Shown one piece after another: positions 9,310-20,204 of a stretch of DNA of 64,000 nt. Within the stretch, counting starts at the first letter, position 1. Each line of letters starts with the position of its first letter. Source of the stretch: Haematococcus lacustris. Its lineage: Eukaryota; Chlorophyta; Chlorophyceae; Chlamydomonadales; Haematococcaceae. The DNA is taken from NCBI GenBank assembly GCA_030144725.1, contig JASKMD010000019.1, positions 3,470,179 through 3,534,178 of the forward strand, read 5' to 3'. Made by a program: the position numbers and the translations under genes. The notes under the pieces are model-generated. The model worked only from the letters and a program-made list of their open reading frames with translations, was not told the DNA's origin and did no database searches.

Positions 9310-9737
9310 CGCCCTGGGAGGCCTTCTACCATCGCAAGCCTAACCTCTCTGCCCTGCGTGTCCATGGAGCCACTGCGTGGGTGTATGTCACACAGCCCAA
9401 TCGCAACAAGCTGCAGCCTAAAGTTGTCAAGGGGATCTTCGTGGGCTACGCTGTGGGCACCAAGGCATACAAGCTGTGGGTGAATGGCAGACTGGTTATC
9501 AGCAAGGACGTGCAGATTGATGAGACTGCTGTTCTTGACCACCATCGCAGCATGCAGCTGCCTGTGCAATCACCTGTGACCAGCGTGCCTGTCTCAGCAC
9601 CTGCAGCTGCGCCGCCTGCACCTGCGACAGCATCTCCTCCCTCTCAGCTGCCTCCACCTGCAGCGCCTCCACCTTCCCCACCACCACCCTTGCCTCTGCC
9701 TCCTCAATCTCCACAGCCGCCTGCCTCCCCGCAGTAG
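9306..9737 (+). pseudogene. pol: copia integrase C-terminal remnant and Pro-rich linker
   Basis: The reading from 9306 gives TPWEAFYHRKPNLSALRVHG and then KGIFVGYAVGTKAYKLW, the hallmark end of copia integrases (T-P-x-E-x-F, L-R-x-x-G, G-x-F-V-G-Y). A Pro/Ala-rich linker follows and a TAG stop at 9735-9737 interrupts it. The frame is the same as that of the RT segment at 9774, so only this stop separates them. Confidence 0.85.
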
Positions 9738-9773
9738 CAACAGTTACAACCTCAGCAGCGGTCGCCTCAGCCG

Positions 9774-11771
9774 TTGGGCCAAAGCAGTCCCTCCCCCAGC
9801 AGACACAGCGCAAGAGCTGCTGGGGGGGAGGCAAGCAGCAGCACCAGCTCTTCCGCTGCCATAGGCAGTGGGAGTGAAGCAGCAAGCAGCAGCAATGGGG
9901 GGAGCGACAACAGCGCACCTGGAGTGTCACCAAGGGGATGGCCCAGGTACAGTGGGAGCCCCAACAGAGGCTCAGTGGGAGTCAATCACTTCCCTGGCAT
10001 TGGCAGATTCAAATTCCCTGGTCTACGACCAATGCCCCTAGCAGCTGCAGGACCAGTTGTCTCACCCTCTGCACATGCCAATCCAGCTCCTGCCTTGGTA
10101 GCACCTGAGGCCCCTTTACCTGCTGCCTCAAGAATGCCTGATGCACCCCGTCGCAATCCAGCTCGGTCAAGACAGCTGCCAGAAAGGTTCAGGCAGCCTG
10201 AGCTGGGTTCCATGACTGTCAGTGACACGCCATCCAGTGACACACCCACTGTACTTGAGGCCCTGTCAGGACCACAGGCAGACTACTGGCGTGAGGCTAT
10301 GCACACTGAGCTTGCTTCTTTGCACGCTAATGGCACATGGACTCTGATTGAAAGGCCACCTGGTGCACGAGTGCTGCCCACTAAGTGGGTGCTGAAGATT
10401 AAGCGTGATGCCACAGGAGCCATTGAGAAGTTCAAGGCCCGACTGGTGGCAAAGGGCTTTATGCAAGTGTCAGGTGTGGATGTGGGTGATGTGTATGCAC
10501 CTGTGAGCAAGCACACCACCCTGCGAGCCCTGCTGGCACTGGCAGCTGCACGGGACATGGAGGTACATCAGATTGATGTTGAGGCTGCCTTTCTGAATGG
10601 CACGCTGCAGCCTGACGAAGTCATTCACATTCAGCAGCCAGAGGGGTTTGAAGAGGGCAGCCGTAACACTGTGTGCAGGCTGCAAAAGGCTCTGTATGGG
10701 CTAAGGCAGGCACCTCGTGCATGGCATGCTAAGCTGAAGCAGGAACTTGAGGGCATGGGGTTTTGTGCCTCTGAGTCTGATCCTGCTCTGTTCATGTTGC
10801 CACGGCCATCTGGCACTGTTTATCCCCTTGTGTATGTAGACGATTGCTTACTATGCACAGAAAAGGGCGACTTTGACAGTCTGGACTTTGTCAAGCAGCG
10901 CCTGTCCTCTGTTTTTGGCATCAAGGACCTGGGTCAGACCAGGTGGTTCCTGGGCATGCAGATCAGCAGGAACAGGGCACAGGGCACACTGCAGCTTGAC
11001 CAGCAGCAGTACATCAAAGAGCTACTCAGCACCTACAGCATGACTGAGGCACACAGCAAGGCAGTACCAATGACACCAGGCACCAAGCTAGTTAAGGAGG
11101 GTGATGCCTTGGACACTGTGCACCACAGCTACAGTGCCCTGGTAGGTAGTCTGCTTTATCTGTCATGCTGCACAAGGCCTGATATTGCCTACGCAGTGGG
11201 AGCACTAGCACGACATTTGGCAGCACCAACACAGCAACACTGGACAGCAGCCAAGGCAGTGCTCAGCTATCTCAAGGGCACAGCCAGCCAGGGTCTGGTC
11301 TTTGGGGGCAGTGACAGCCTGCAAGTGTACTATGCAGGAGACAAAGACACTGCACGCAGCACCACTGGGTATGTGTTCACCCTGCACGGTGCAGCCATCT
11401 CCTGGTCAAGCAGGCTGCAGCCCACCGTTGCCATGTCCACTGCAGAGGCTGAGTACATGGCCGCATCAGGAGCAGTAAAGGAGGCAGTCTGGCTTAGGAA
11501 GCTCATGCAGGACTTGGGCCTGCCTGGCACGTGTGTGAACATCATGTGTGACAACCAGGCTGCCCTGCAACTGCTGAACAATCCCATGGCCTCAGCACGC
11601 TCCAAGCACATCAGTGTCCACCACCACTTTGCCAGGGAGCGGGCAGTTCGGGGGGAGGTGATGTTTACCTACTGCAGCACATCAGAGATGGTAGCAGATG
11701 TCATGACTAAGCCTTTAGCAGCTGTGAAGCTCGGCTATGCCAAGGAAGGCTGTGGAATCAGCAGCATGTAG
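9774..11771 (+). CDS. pol: copia reverse transcriptase and RNase H
   Basis: 665 codons. After a Ser-rich linker, RVT_2 starts at about residue 165 (YWREAMHTEL...WTLIERPPG), with LVAKGF, QIDVEAAFLNG and the catalytic YVDD at 10833-10844. The RNase H region has STTGYVF, AEAEYMAASGAVKEAVWL and CDNQAA. Where the family has a Y-S-D-A-D-x-A-G-D stretch, this copy reads LQVYYAGDKDT, so about four residues including the first catalytic Asp appear deleted near 11330. The frame is otherwise open to TAG at 11769. It copies the element RNA into cDNA in cytoplasmic particles. Confidence 0.93.
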   Translation: MGQSSPSPSRHSARAAGGEASSSTSSSAAIGSGSEAASSSNGGSDNSAPGVSPRGWPRYSGSPNRGSVGVNHFPGIGRFKFPGLRPMPLAAAGPVVSPSAHANPAPALVAPEAPLPAASRMPDAPRRNPARSRQLPERFRQPELGSMTVSDTPSSDTPTVLEALSGPQADYWREAMHTELASLHANGTWTLIERPPGARVLPTKWVLKIKRDATGAIEKFKARLVAKGFMQVSGVDVGDVYAPVSKHTTLRALLALAAARDMEVHQIDVEAAFLNGTLQPDEVIHIQQPEGFEEGSRNTVCRLQKALYGLRQAPRAWHAKLKQELEGMGFCASESDPALFMLPRPSGTVYPLVYVDDCLLCTEKGDFDSLDFVKQRLSSVFGIKDLGQTRWFLGMQISRNRAQGTLQLDQQQYIKELLSTYSMTEAHSKAVPMTPGTKLVKEGDALDTVHHSYSALVGSLLYLSCCTRPDIAYAVGALARHLAAPTQQHWTAAKAVLSYLKGTASQGLVFGGSDSLQVYYAGDKDTARSTTGYVFTLHGAAISWSSRLQPTVAMSTAEAEYMAASGAVKEAVWLRKLMQDLGLPGTCVNIMCDNQAALQLLNNPMASARSKHISVHHHFARERAVRGEVMFTYCSTSEMVADVMTKPLAAVKLGYAKEGCGISSM

Positions 11772-11927
11772 ACGAGCACAGGCATGTAAGCCTGAAACAG
11801 CTTGTTTGTACCCAGCCATGTGTGTGCATGGACCGGGAGTTTGGAGTTGAGTGAAGCACAGGCTTGCATGCCTGGAACAGCTAACATAAGAAGTTGAAGT
11901 TGTTTGCGACTCAGTAGCTGCACATCT

Positions 11928-11936
11928 GAGTGGGAG
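11928..11936 (+). other. copia polypurine tract
   Basis: GAGTGGGAG lies directly before the 3' LTR, the position and composition expected for the plus-strand primer. Confidence 0.7.
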
Positions 11937-12184
11937 TGTTGTGAATCATGCCCCGGTGCAGATCTAATCTAGCACCGGTGATAGGTCCAGCTGTCCAGCT
12001 TCTGAGTGACTCCGAGTGACAGTTGGTATTTAGCGTGGTGACAGGCATTCGTAGACACCCTCGTCTGGTGTCTCGTCTGTCCCACGCTCTTCTACAGGTA
12101 TGAGAGCCTGCCTCTGTGCCATGATCTAGGCTCTCGCTGTAATAACCCTCGTCTGGTGTCTCGTCTGTCCCACGCTCTTCTACA
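11937..12184 (+). repeat. copia 3' LTR
   Basis: Identical by eye to 7263-7510 over 248 bp, and followed by GCCAC (12185-12189), the right target duplication. Confidence 0.95.
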
Positions 12185-12189
12185 GCCAC

Positions 12190-12640
12190 ATACTCGGCAA
12201 TCAACCTCGCGGCCACTCAGCTGGTCCAGCAGCGCAGAAGCATACCTGTGAGGCAGCTCGGTGCGAGGATCTCACCTCGCAGCCCACCTCGCAGCCATTT
12301 TCCTCGCAGCCAGCCTCGCAGCCAGTTTCGCAGCCAGCCTCGCAGCCAGCCTCGCAGCCAGCATCGCAGCTAGCCTCGCGGCCAGTTTCCTCGCAACGAT
12401 TCTCCGCAATGAATCGCAAGCATTGATGCACCAACGCAAGGCAGGTGCAACGTGTTGTGAGCAGCGAAGAGGCCAGACGGACTATGGTAAGAGCTTAGGA
12501 CCAAGGTAAGAGCTTAGAAGGAGCTAGCATTGCGCAGCATAGCCCTTAGTATCCAGCCTAACCGCTACCACACCTGGTTGCTGCAGGTCTTACAACCACG
12601 CCTAGTACCCCCCTGATTACCACCCCCTCCCAGTCCCCCT
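12190..12640. repeat. Host unit: CCTCGCAGC short repeats, then an exon-like border
   Basis: From about 12265 to 12400, CCTCGCAGCCAG and variants repeat about ten times. Further on, GGTAAGAGCTTAG occurs twice (about 12485 and 12503) and TAACCGCTA...GCTGCAG precedes GTCTTAC at about 12589. That pattern resembles the intron end at 26601-26632 in the same unit. No protein is recognisable. Confidence 0.5.
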
Positions 12641-12768
12641 CACCACCACCACCACCACCACCACCACCACCACCACCACCACCACCACCACCACCACCAC
12701 CACCACCACCACCACCACCACCACCACCACCACCACCACCACCACCACCACCACCACCACCACCACCA
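12641..12768. repeat. (CCA)n microsatellite, about 42 units
   Basis: An uninterrupted CAC/CCA trinucleotide run. It gives a poly-Val reading on the minus strand, which I do not treat as coding. Confidence 0.98.
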
Positions 12769-12829
12769 TTTCATCACCTCTCACAACGTTCCCACTGTTG
12801 CCTCCCTTGTGTTGCCTCCCTTGTGTTGC

Positions 12830-13634
12830 AGCCCAGCCCAGCCCAGCCCAGCCCAGCCCAGCCCAGCCCAGCCCAGCCCAGCCCAGCCCAGCCCAGCCCA
12901 GCCCAGCCCAGCCCAGCCCAGCCCAGCCCAGCCCAGCCCAGCCCAGCCCAGCCCAGCCCAGCCCAGCCCAGCCCAGCCCAGCCCAGCCCAGCCCAGCCCA
13001 GCCCAGCCCAGCCCAGCCCAGCCCAGCCCAGCCCAGCCCAGCCCAGCCCAGCCCAGCCCAGCCCAGCCCAGCCCAGCCCAGCCCAGCCCAGCCCAGCCCA
13101 GCCCAGCCCAGCCCAGCCCAGCCCAGCCCAGCCCAGCCCAGCCCAGCCCAGCCCAGCCCAGCCCAGCCCAGCCCAGCCCAGCCCAGCCCAGCCCAGCCCA
13201 GCCCAGCCCAGCCCAGCCCAGCCCAGCCCAGCCCAGCCCAGCCCAGCCCAGCCCAGCCCAGCCCAGCCCAGCCCAGCCCAGCCCAGCCCAGCCCAGCCCA
13301 GCCCAGCCCAGCCCAGCCCAGCCCAGCCCAGCCCAGCCCAGCCCAGCCCAGCCCAGCCCAGCCCAGCCCAGCCCAGCCCAGCCAGCCCAGCCCAGCCCAG
13401 CCCAGCCCAGCCCAGCCCAGCCCAGCCCAGCCCAGCCCAGCCCAGCCCAGCCCAGCCCAGCCCAGCCCAGCCCAGCCCAGCCCAGCCCAGCCCAGCCCAG
13501 CCCAGCCCAGCCCAGCCCAGCCCAGCCCAGCCCAGCCCAGCCCAGCCCAGCCCAGCCCAGCCCAGCCCAGCCCAGCCCAGCCCAGCCCAGCCCAGCCCAG
13601 CCCAGCCCAGCCCAGCCCAGCCCAGCCCAGCCCA
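12830..13634. repeat. (AGCCC)n pentanucleotide array, ~161 units
   Basis: Perfect except for one 4-bp unit near 13381. Every frame is open because the unit lacks stops: it reads QPSPA repeats on plus and GLGWA on minus. It starts directly after TTGTGTTGCAG and ends at AACCCTACTCTCCC, a flank shared with the array at 34429. Confidence 0.98.
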
Positions 13635-13671
13635 ACCCTACTCTCCCACACTGCACTTCCTACTGAGGTGA

Positions 13672-13971
13672 TGTAACGTGCAGCCTCATAAAGGCGACGT
13701 TGGACCGTTTGAACCATATGTAATACTGAGCCGGCCGCGAGGGCACTCGAGCCGCGGGCACTGTAACAGTCGGCCACAAGGCACCACCGTGAGAAGGCTA
13801 GGGCTTAGAACGGGGCCCCCTGGAATCGAACCAGTTGTCCTCACAGCTTACGCTGCTAGGCTTTACCTGCCAACTCACACTAATGCGGTGTGACCGATAT
13901 CCTGTAGCTGCCTCGGGTTAACCGCGACAGCCCAGACGACACTAAGGGACTACGCGGAGCGCGCCCTTACA
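13672..13971 (-). repeat. Ty3 3' LTR
   Basis: 300 bp, TGTAACG...CTTACA. It carries the tRNA-like boxes described for 4951-5011, and GGTGA lies immediately outside. Confidence 0.95.
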
Positions 13972-13989
13972 TTCCTCCCCCCCAAGGGG
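13972..13989 (-). other. Ty3 polypurine tract
   Basis: In the sense orientation CCCCTTGGGGGGGAGGAA abuts the 3' LTR. The same tract abuts the LTR at 37280. Confidence 0.8.
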
Positions 13990-14294
13990 ATGTCCGTTCC
14001 GCCTCGGGTTAAACCGGAGACTCGCAAGACCTAGGTCTCACTAGGTCAGCTACTGGGTACCATGAAGGTAGAGCCAGGTCACAGCTGGGTGTGGTCAGAG
14101 ACCAACTGTAATAGGGGGAGTGTAACACATAACAGTAGGCTTTGAAAGCACAGAGAGAGAGAGTGCCACAATGCAGCAGCGCAGCAGCATGCATGCATGG
14201 GACTTATGTAAGATGATGGATAGCATTGTATTTAGCCAAGATCTTGTCACAGCCAGTCAGGTGGACCTGGGCTCCCAGTTGTTGTGAGTTGAGT

Positions 14295-17200
14295 CATAAA
14301 GCTCTCACTGCACAAGGTAGAAACTGGCTTTGTTGTCTTTCACACCCAGGTGGTCAAGCAAACGCTCAACATAGTACACAGGAGTCTCATCCATCCATGT
14401 CACAGGAGGTGGCATGAAGCCAACATCAGTGCCAGTATATGGCTTGATGAGTGACACATGGAAGACAGGGTGCAGACGGCTCATGCTGGCAGGCAGGTCT
14501 AGCTTGACAGCTACTGCACTAACCAGAAGCAGGATCTCAAAGGGACCCACATACCTAGGTATGAGCTTTCGAGCCTTCCCAGGCCTAAGCTTGAGGTTCT
14601 TGGTGCTGAGCAACACCTTCCGGCCCACCTTGTACTCAATCGTCACGCCTGGCCTTATTGGCATAGGCAGCCTGACGGGATTGGGCTGCAGCCATGCACT
14701 TCCTGGCATTGGCAACAGCATCCTGCCACCAACGGGTAAAGGCATGAGCAGAGGGACAACGGCCACCATAAGGCAGGTCACGTAGGCCAACAGTCACAGG
14801 GGACTGACCTGTGTTGACCAGGAAGGGGGTGGACTGGATGGATTCCTGCCACGAGTTGTTGACAGCAAACTCAGCCAAGGCTAAGTAGTCAGGCCAGTCA
14901 GATTGAGTAGGGGAGATATAGTGCCTAAGCATCTCGTCTAACACACGGTTATACCTCTCTGTCTGGCCATCTGACTCAAGATGATAAGATGATGAGAGGG
15001 CAGGCTTAGAGCCACAGCGCCTCATGACCTCCCGCTAGAACACACTGGTGAACAGTGAGCCACGGTCAGAGATCAGCTCAGCATGCATGTCATGCAGCCT
15101 ATACACATTGTCAATGAACAGATGTGCAAAACGGCATGCTTTCATGTCTTTACGGCATAGCACAAAGTGCACCATCTTGCTGAGCCTGTCCACAAAGACA
15201 CAGATAGCATCATACCCGTGTGACCCAGAGGGTAGCTTGGTAATGAAGTCCATGGACACAGACTCCCAGCGGTAGTCAGGTATAGACAACGGGTTGAGTA
15301 GGCCACCTGGCTTCAAGTTGGACGCCTTGTCACATTGACAGGCATCACATGTGGACACATAGTACCTGACGTTTGCACGCATTGTGTTACACCAAAACAC
15401 ACGTGACACACGTTCCAGGGTTTTGCTGATGCCCACATGACCTGTATAGACTGCATCATGCATCTCGTGTAAGATGTGATTGCGCAGCTCAGAGTCATTG
15501 GGGACCACTACCTTATCCTTACTAGTGAGCCGCCATAGGCCATGTGTGTCCTGGTACATGCTGGACAGATCAGCTTCAGCAGTAAACGCAGGGTCAAGCC
15601 GGTATCCTTGGATGTGTTGATCAGACAGATCCAAAGGATGGGCAGGAGCCGCAGGATAGTGCACTGAGGTGTCAGATGTAGAGGTGACCAAGGGGACAAA
15701 GTCCTTGTTATGGCTTGTATCAGTAGTATTTGCAGTAGCTTCTGGAGTTAAGGAGGATTTCGCAGTGACTGCAGCAGGGGCATTGGCCTCAAGGGCACGA
15801 GCCACACTAGCTCCCTCCCCCTCACAGGAAAGTTGGGCCCGCCTTCTGGTGGTCATGACACACACAGTGGCACCTTCCTGGAGGCCAGTAGACAACCGGG
15901 ATAAAGGATTTGCTGGGTTGACAAGGCCAGGAATGTACTCCAGCCTAAAGTCAAACCTAGACAGCAGTTCCATCCACCTAGCCTGACGCCTAGACAAAGT
16001 CTTTTGTGTAGGCAGTGAAATCAAAGGCTAATGATTGGTGAACAGAGTGAATGGCACACCTTCAAGGTAGCAACGCCATTCTTTTCAGGCAGAGACAAGA
16101 GCTAACATCTCTTGCTCACCTGTGGTGTAATTGACCTCAGCAGAGGACAACTTCTTGCTGAGATAAGCAAGGGGGTACCCATCCTGCATCAGGACTGCGC
16201 CTACTCCTTGGAGTGAGGCATCACAGTACACCTGGAAGGGTTGGGTATGATCTGGCAGGCGCAGCATGGGCACGTTAGCCACAGCAGACTTAAGCTCATG
16301 GAAGGCAAGACGTTCATGGTCAGGCCAGGAGTGCCATGGGAATGTGGCACTGAGCTTCCCACACAGATCAGTCAAGGGTGCTGAGATGGCACTGAAGCCT
16401 TGCACAAACTTGCGAACAAAGTTGGCAGCACCCAGGAATGACTGCAGCTGGGTCAGGGAGGAAGGGAGAGGCCAGTCAGCGACGGCTCTCACCTTATCAG
16501 GATCCACTGAGATAGCACCAGCTGTGATCACATGGCCAAGGAATTTCAGGGTGAGCTGCATAAACTCACATTTGGACATCTTGGCAAACAACTTGTTAGC
16601 ACGCAGCAGGTCAAAGACGAGGCGTAGGTGTTGCATGTGATCAGGTAAAGACTTAGACATGACCAGTATGTCATCTAGATAGACTAGTGCACACTTCCCC
16701 AGAACAGGTGCAAAAGCATCGTTCATGACACGCTGGAAAGTGGCAGGTGCATTGGTCAGGCCAAAGGACAGTACCTTGAATTGGAAGTGACCCTCAGGAG
16801 TCCTGAAGGCAGTGTTGGGGGCGGCCTCAGGGGTGATCCTGATCTGGTGATAACCAGCTTGTAGGTCAAGGGAGGAGAAGACAGAACACCCTGATAACCT
16901 GTCAAACAGATCATCAATCCTGGGCAAGGGGTACTGGTCACGTAGTGTAAGCTTGTTGAGTTGACGGTAGTCAATGCACATACAAAGCTCACCAGACTTC
17001 TTTTGCACAAACAGGATGGGGGCAGCATAGGGAGCGGAGCTGGGCTCAATCATACCTTTGGCCAGGTAGTCCTTGATCTGCTTCTTGAGTTCCTCCTGCT
17101 CAGGTTTACTGAGACGGTACATGGGTGTCACAGGTGGACGAGAGTCAGGGACCAGTGGTATGGTATGACCCACAGGACGTTCTGGGGGGGTACTAGTGAT

Positions 17201-17559
17201 TGGTTTAAAAACATCACTGTACTCATTGAGGAGAGCTTGGAGCTCAGCTTTAATAGCTGCAGGTATGTGAGGGTTGTCAATGTCACTGGGGTTACCAGGA
17301 CTGGCAGAGGCAGAGCCATCAGCCATGACCATAGCAACCACAACACGGCCTCCATTAGGGAGCCACCTGGACGCCTGGGTTGCTGAGATTAATTCAGGCT
17401 TGGCTCTGAGAGCATTGATTGAAAAGGCAGGGTTTGGTCTTACAGACGAACAGAACCCAGCACCCTTTGGTACTGCCACAGCAGGACATGGCAGTGTTAC
17501 AGCAGTCTTGCAACCAGCAGCCAAAGAAAGAGTTTTACTCTTATAAGAAAGGGTGGCCT
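14295..17559 (-). pseudogene. pol: Ty3 pol: RT, RNase H, integrase, chromodomain, with stops
   Basis: Homologous to the open frame at 37513-40550. RT has FSSLDLQAGYHQI and YLDD, RNase H has YCDASLQGVGAVL, and integrase has the H-x3-H...C-x2-C finger and a D,D,E core. Differences from the intact copy include TGG to TAG near 15036, stops near 16032 and 16088, a D-to-N change in the RNase H motif FTDHKPL, a one-base insertion near 14640, and TGG to TGA in the chromodomain near 14310. Reverse transcription and integration from this copy are not possible as sequenced. Confidence 0.9.
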
Positions 17560-17706
17560 CACTCACGATAAACAAGGACCGGTCGCGATTGGACCGACCA
17601 TAGCTCTATGAAAACTAGAGTAGAAGGCCGTTCGAACGGTACAAGTCTTACGTGAATCCGTGCATCCGTTGCAACGTAATTTGGCCGCGATTTTCTTCAA
17701 TTTTAA

Positions 17707-18005
17707 ATCTGTACAGATTCCTAAGGTTAGCTATCTGTACAGATGTCTGCAACGCTATCTGTACAGATTGTCATTAGCTATCTGTACAGATGCCTCCTTA
17801 GCTATCTGTACAGATGCGCCTTTTAGCTATCTGTACAGATGCCTCTAAGCTATCTGTACAGATGCTTTGAGCTATCTGTACAGATGCCTCTTTGCTATCT
17901 GTACAGATGCTTCTTTGCTATCTGTGCAGATGCTTGCTTTGCTATCTGTACAGACGCTTGTTTTGCTATTTGTACAGACGCTTGTTTGAGTATCTGTTCG
18001 GACGC
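17707..18005. repeat. Left subterminal array of ATCTGTACAGAT palindromes
   Basis: About 13 copies at 20-27 bp spacing, the innermost ones degenerate (GTGCAGAT, TTGTACAGAC, CTGTTCGGAC). A 40-bp stretch starting 17707 recurs exactly at about 23493 in the same orientation. Confidence 0.93.
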
Positions 18006-18022
18006 TTGTTACATATCTTCTT

Positions 18023-18400
18023 GTCCAAACACCCCGCAACACCTCGCTACAACCCCGCAATACACATGCATTGACGCCCAAACACCTCGCAACACCTCGC
18101 TACACCCCCGCAAAACACATGTATTGACACCCAAACACCCCGCAACACCCCCGCAAAACACATGTATTGACACCCAAACACCCCGCAACACCTCGCTACA
18201 CCCCCGCAAAATACATGTATTGACACCCAAACACCCCGCAACACCTCGCTACACCCCCGCAAAATACATGCATTGACACCCAAACACCCCGCAACACCTC
18301 GCTACACCCCCGCAAAATACATGCATTGACACCCAAACATTCCGCAACACCCCCGCAAAACACATGTTTAACACCCAGACACCCCGCAACACCTCACTAC
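18023..18400. repeat. ~53-bp minisatellite with a shorter variant
   Basis: Units contain ACACCCAAACACCCCGCAAC, then ACCTCGCTACACCCCCGCAA and ACATGCATTG. Some units lack the ACCTCGCTAC part. Six to seven units are visible. Confidence 0.85.
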
Positions 18401-18464
18401 GCTACTCCTATACACATGTCTTCGTCCACCATCACTCCGAGACACCTCCCTATGGGAATGCTAA

Positions 18465-18790
18465 GCATATGCATTAATGCATTAACGACTTGCAACACCT
18501 CCGCATGAGGTGACAAGGTGGCAACACCATACAACACCAACAATGACATCACCAACAACAACACCAACAACACCACCACCACACCACACCATGGTGACAA
18601 CACAAGAACACAACGACACACCACACCACAATGACAACACAACAACATCGCAACAAGACAAGCATATGCATTGATGCATCAACGACATGCAACACCTCTA
18701 CATAAGGTGACAAGGTGCCAACAACACACAACAATAACAACATCAACAACACAATGACACACTACACACACCACCACACACCACCACACA
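18465..18790. repeat. ~190-bp duplication plus AAC/ACC-rich low complexity
   Basis: AAGCATATGCATT...GCAACACCTC...AGGTGACAAGGTG occurs near 18465 and 18658 with divergence. The stretch between and after is rich in ACAAC and CACACC. 18791-19044 holds nothing I recognise. Confidence 0.7.
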
Positions 18791-19450
18791 CCACACAAGT
18801 GACAAGTGACCGGGTGCAAGTTCATAGCCTCATCTTTCGTGCTCCCGCTATCCTTCACCCACCACACTACCATTGACGCCCACCTACCAAACCTACACCT
18901 ATGCCATGTCGCACAACAAGCATGGGCTGGCAACCACTCAAGTGCTCCACCATCTAGCTATCGTCCCCTTTGGAGAGGGATGGGTAGGGTCATTGTGGTG
19001 TGTGGGCATGGCATGGCATGGGTGGGCTGGGTGGGCTGATACTACACAGATAAATGCCTAAGTTGAGCCACCCCAAACATCGCGATCTCTTGGTTCTTGG
19101 GTGAAACTCCGCGATTTTTTTCCGCGCACCACCGCTAGAGGTGGTTGCGACGATGGTTGAAGGGTCGCGCCATGCAATGGCAGGTCGGCTGGTGAGATCT
19201 GGACTTCGCCGCTTCCACCCATTTTAACCGCCCAACGGCTTAAGGCCGCGCCCCGCCAGCCCTGAGCTTCTTGCGCCGCCTGCGCCGCACTTCCAGACTC
19301 TTCGGTGGGCGTCACAACCGCGGCACTGGGTGCGCTTCGCCTTGCTGCCGCTTACGTGCCGGGGCACGCGCGGAATCGGGCATGAAAATGGCCCATGCAG
19401 CAAATTTTGGCTTGCACTTGACCTGACCTGCAGCCCCAGCCCCAGCCCCG

Positions 19451-19852
19451 ATGGCCCTCCCACCCGCCAAGCCTTTGAGGGCGTCTAGCAAGGCTTCTGC
19501 TGACAAAGCCTTGGGGGCTGGCAAGCTGGCCGCTGCCATCAAAGCCTACTTCAAGCACCCCAGGGGCACTGCGCTCCCTTCATTGCGTGCCCTGGCCCAA
19601 CAGCATGGAGTCAGCCGCTCCACCCTCAGCGACTTTATCAACATGGGGGGTAGGGTTGCTACAAGGTGGAGACCGACAGCTTTAATTGAGGCAGAGGAGA
19701 TGCAGCTGGTCAACATTGTCAAGGGGGCCAAAGCGCAGGGAAGGGGTGTGACCAGATTGGACCTCCTTGGAGCAGTGCAGTGGGCCTGCGAGTTCCGTGT
19801 GAGCAAGGGCCTGCCACACTCCTTCCCTGATGCAAGCCCGAGCAGCAAATGA
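19451..19852 (+). CDS. Transposase N-terminal domain, HTH psq/CENP-B type, truncated
   Basis: 133 codons. Residues ~27-65 (AAIKAYFKHPRG, then PSLRALAQQHGVSRSTLSDF) form a helix-turn-helix of the psq/pipsqueak type. Residues ~78-125 (LIEAEEMQLVNIVKGAKAQG, then AVQWACEF) resemble the second, CENP-B-like HTH found in pogo and Jerky transposases. It would bind the TIRs. The frame stops just where the linker to a DDE domain is expected. The terminal AAATGA sits next to an AT-rich 60-bp insert flanked by AAGCCATTGAA repeats (about 19852 and 19917), which may have cut the gene. Confidence 0.65.
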   Translation: MALPPAKPLRASSKASADKALGAGKLAAAIKAYFKHPRGTALPSLRALAQQHGVSRSTLSDFINMGGRVATRWRPTALIEAEEMQLVNIVKGAKAQGRGVTRLDLLGAVQWACEFRVSKGLPHSFPDASPSSK

Positions 19853-19984
19853 AGCCATTGAAATAATAATGAATTTATTAGTATGAATTAATATCATAAT
19901 AAACCATACTAAACAAAGCCATTGAAGCGTGCGTTTGCCAAGACCCCCCCAACAACGCCTATACCCCCCCAACAAGTAGCAGCT

Positions 19985-20204
19985 GCTGGCAGCTGCCAAA
20001 GCCTCCATCCAAGCTGGCAAGCAGGTAACACCATGGAATTGCCTACATGTGACCAACGATATGATGGATGCAGCTGTTAGTTGCTCAATGAAGGAGCAAC
20101 CTCCGTTGTATTTCCGGGCAGTGGACCAGTTCTACGACAGGCATGAGCTGGAAGAGCAGCTTTCCATGAGGGCAGCGAAGTATGGCAGAGGGGCTCGCGT
20201 GTAG
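19985..20204 (+). pseudogene. Possible C-terminal coding segment of the same element
   Basis: An open frame without its own start reads AAAKASIQAGKQVTPWN and then FRAVDQFYDRHELEEQL to a TAG at 20202-20204. Composition looks coding and the end is charged. I do not recognise the family. It could be a second exon after an intron covering the AT-rich insert, or a fragment left by deletion of the catalytic part. Confidence 0.35.

Larger units (their letters stand above)
7263..12184 (+). mobile_element. Ty1/copia retrotransposon, recent but defective (4.92 kb)
   Basis: Two 248-bp LTRs, identical by eye (7263-7510 and 11937-12184), begin TGTTGTG and end TCTACA, and GCCAC is duplicated at 7258-7262 and 12185-12189. 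A PBS follows the 5' LTR and a purine-rich tract precedes the 3' LTR. The coding order is gag (UBN2-type), zinc knuckle, protease, remnant of integrase, RT (YVDD), RNase H, which is the copia order. The integrase core is missing, one stop codon interrupts pol, and gag and pol are in different frames. The lack of LTR divergence with disabled pol suggests it was copied in trans. Confidence 0.95.

Noticed and set aside
12617..13777. Very long open readings in all frames over the AGCCC, GGGCT, CCCCA and CCA arrays (QPSPA, GLGWA, PHPTP, poly-Val)
   Set aside because: The repeat units lack stop codons in every frame, so open length is not evidence of coding. There is no start context or domain, although QPSPA resembles cell-wall Pro-rich motifs.
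17707..18005. ATCTGTACAGAT arrays as operator clusters of a host regulator
   Set aside because: They occur only at the two ends of one TIR-bounded insertion, which fits transposon subterminal repeats better.
19312..19558. Minus-strand open readings around 19224-19558
   Set aside because: They overlap the HTH-coding frame on the opposite strand and have no recognisable domain.
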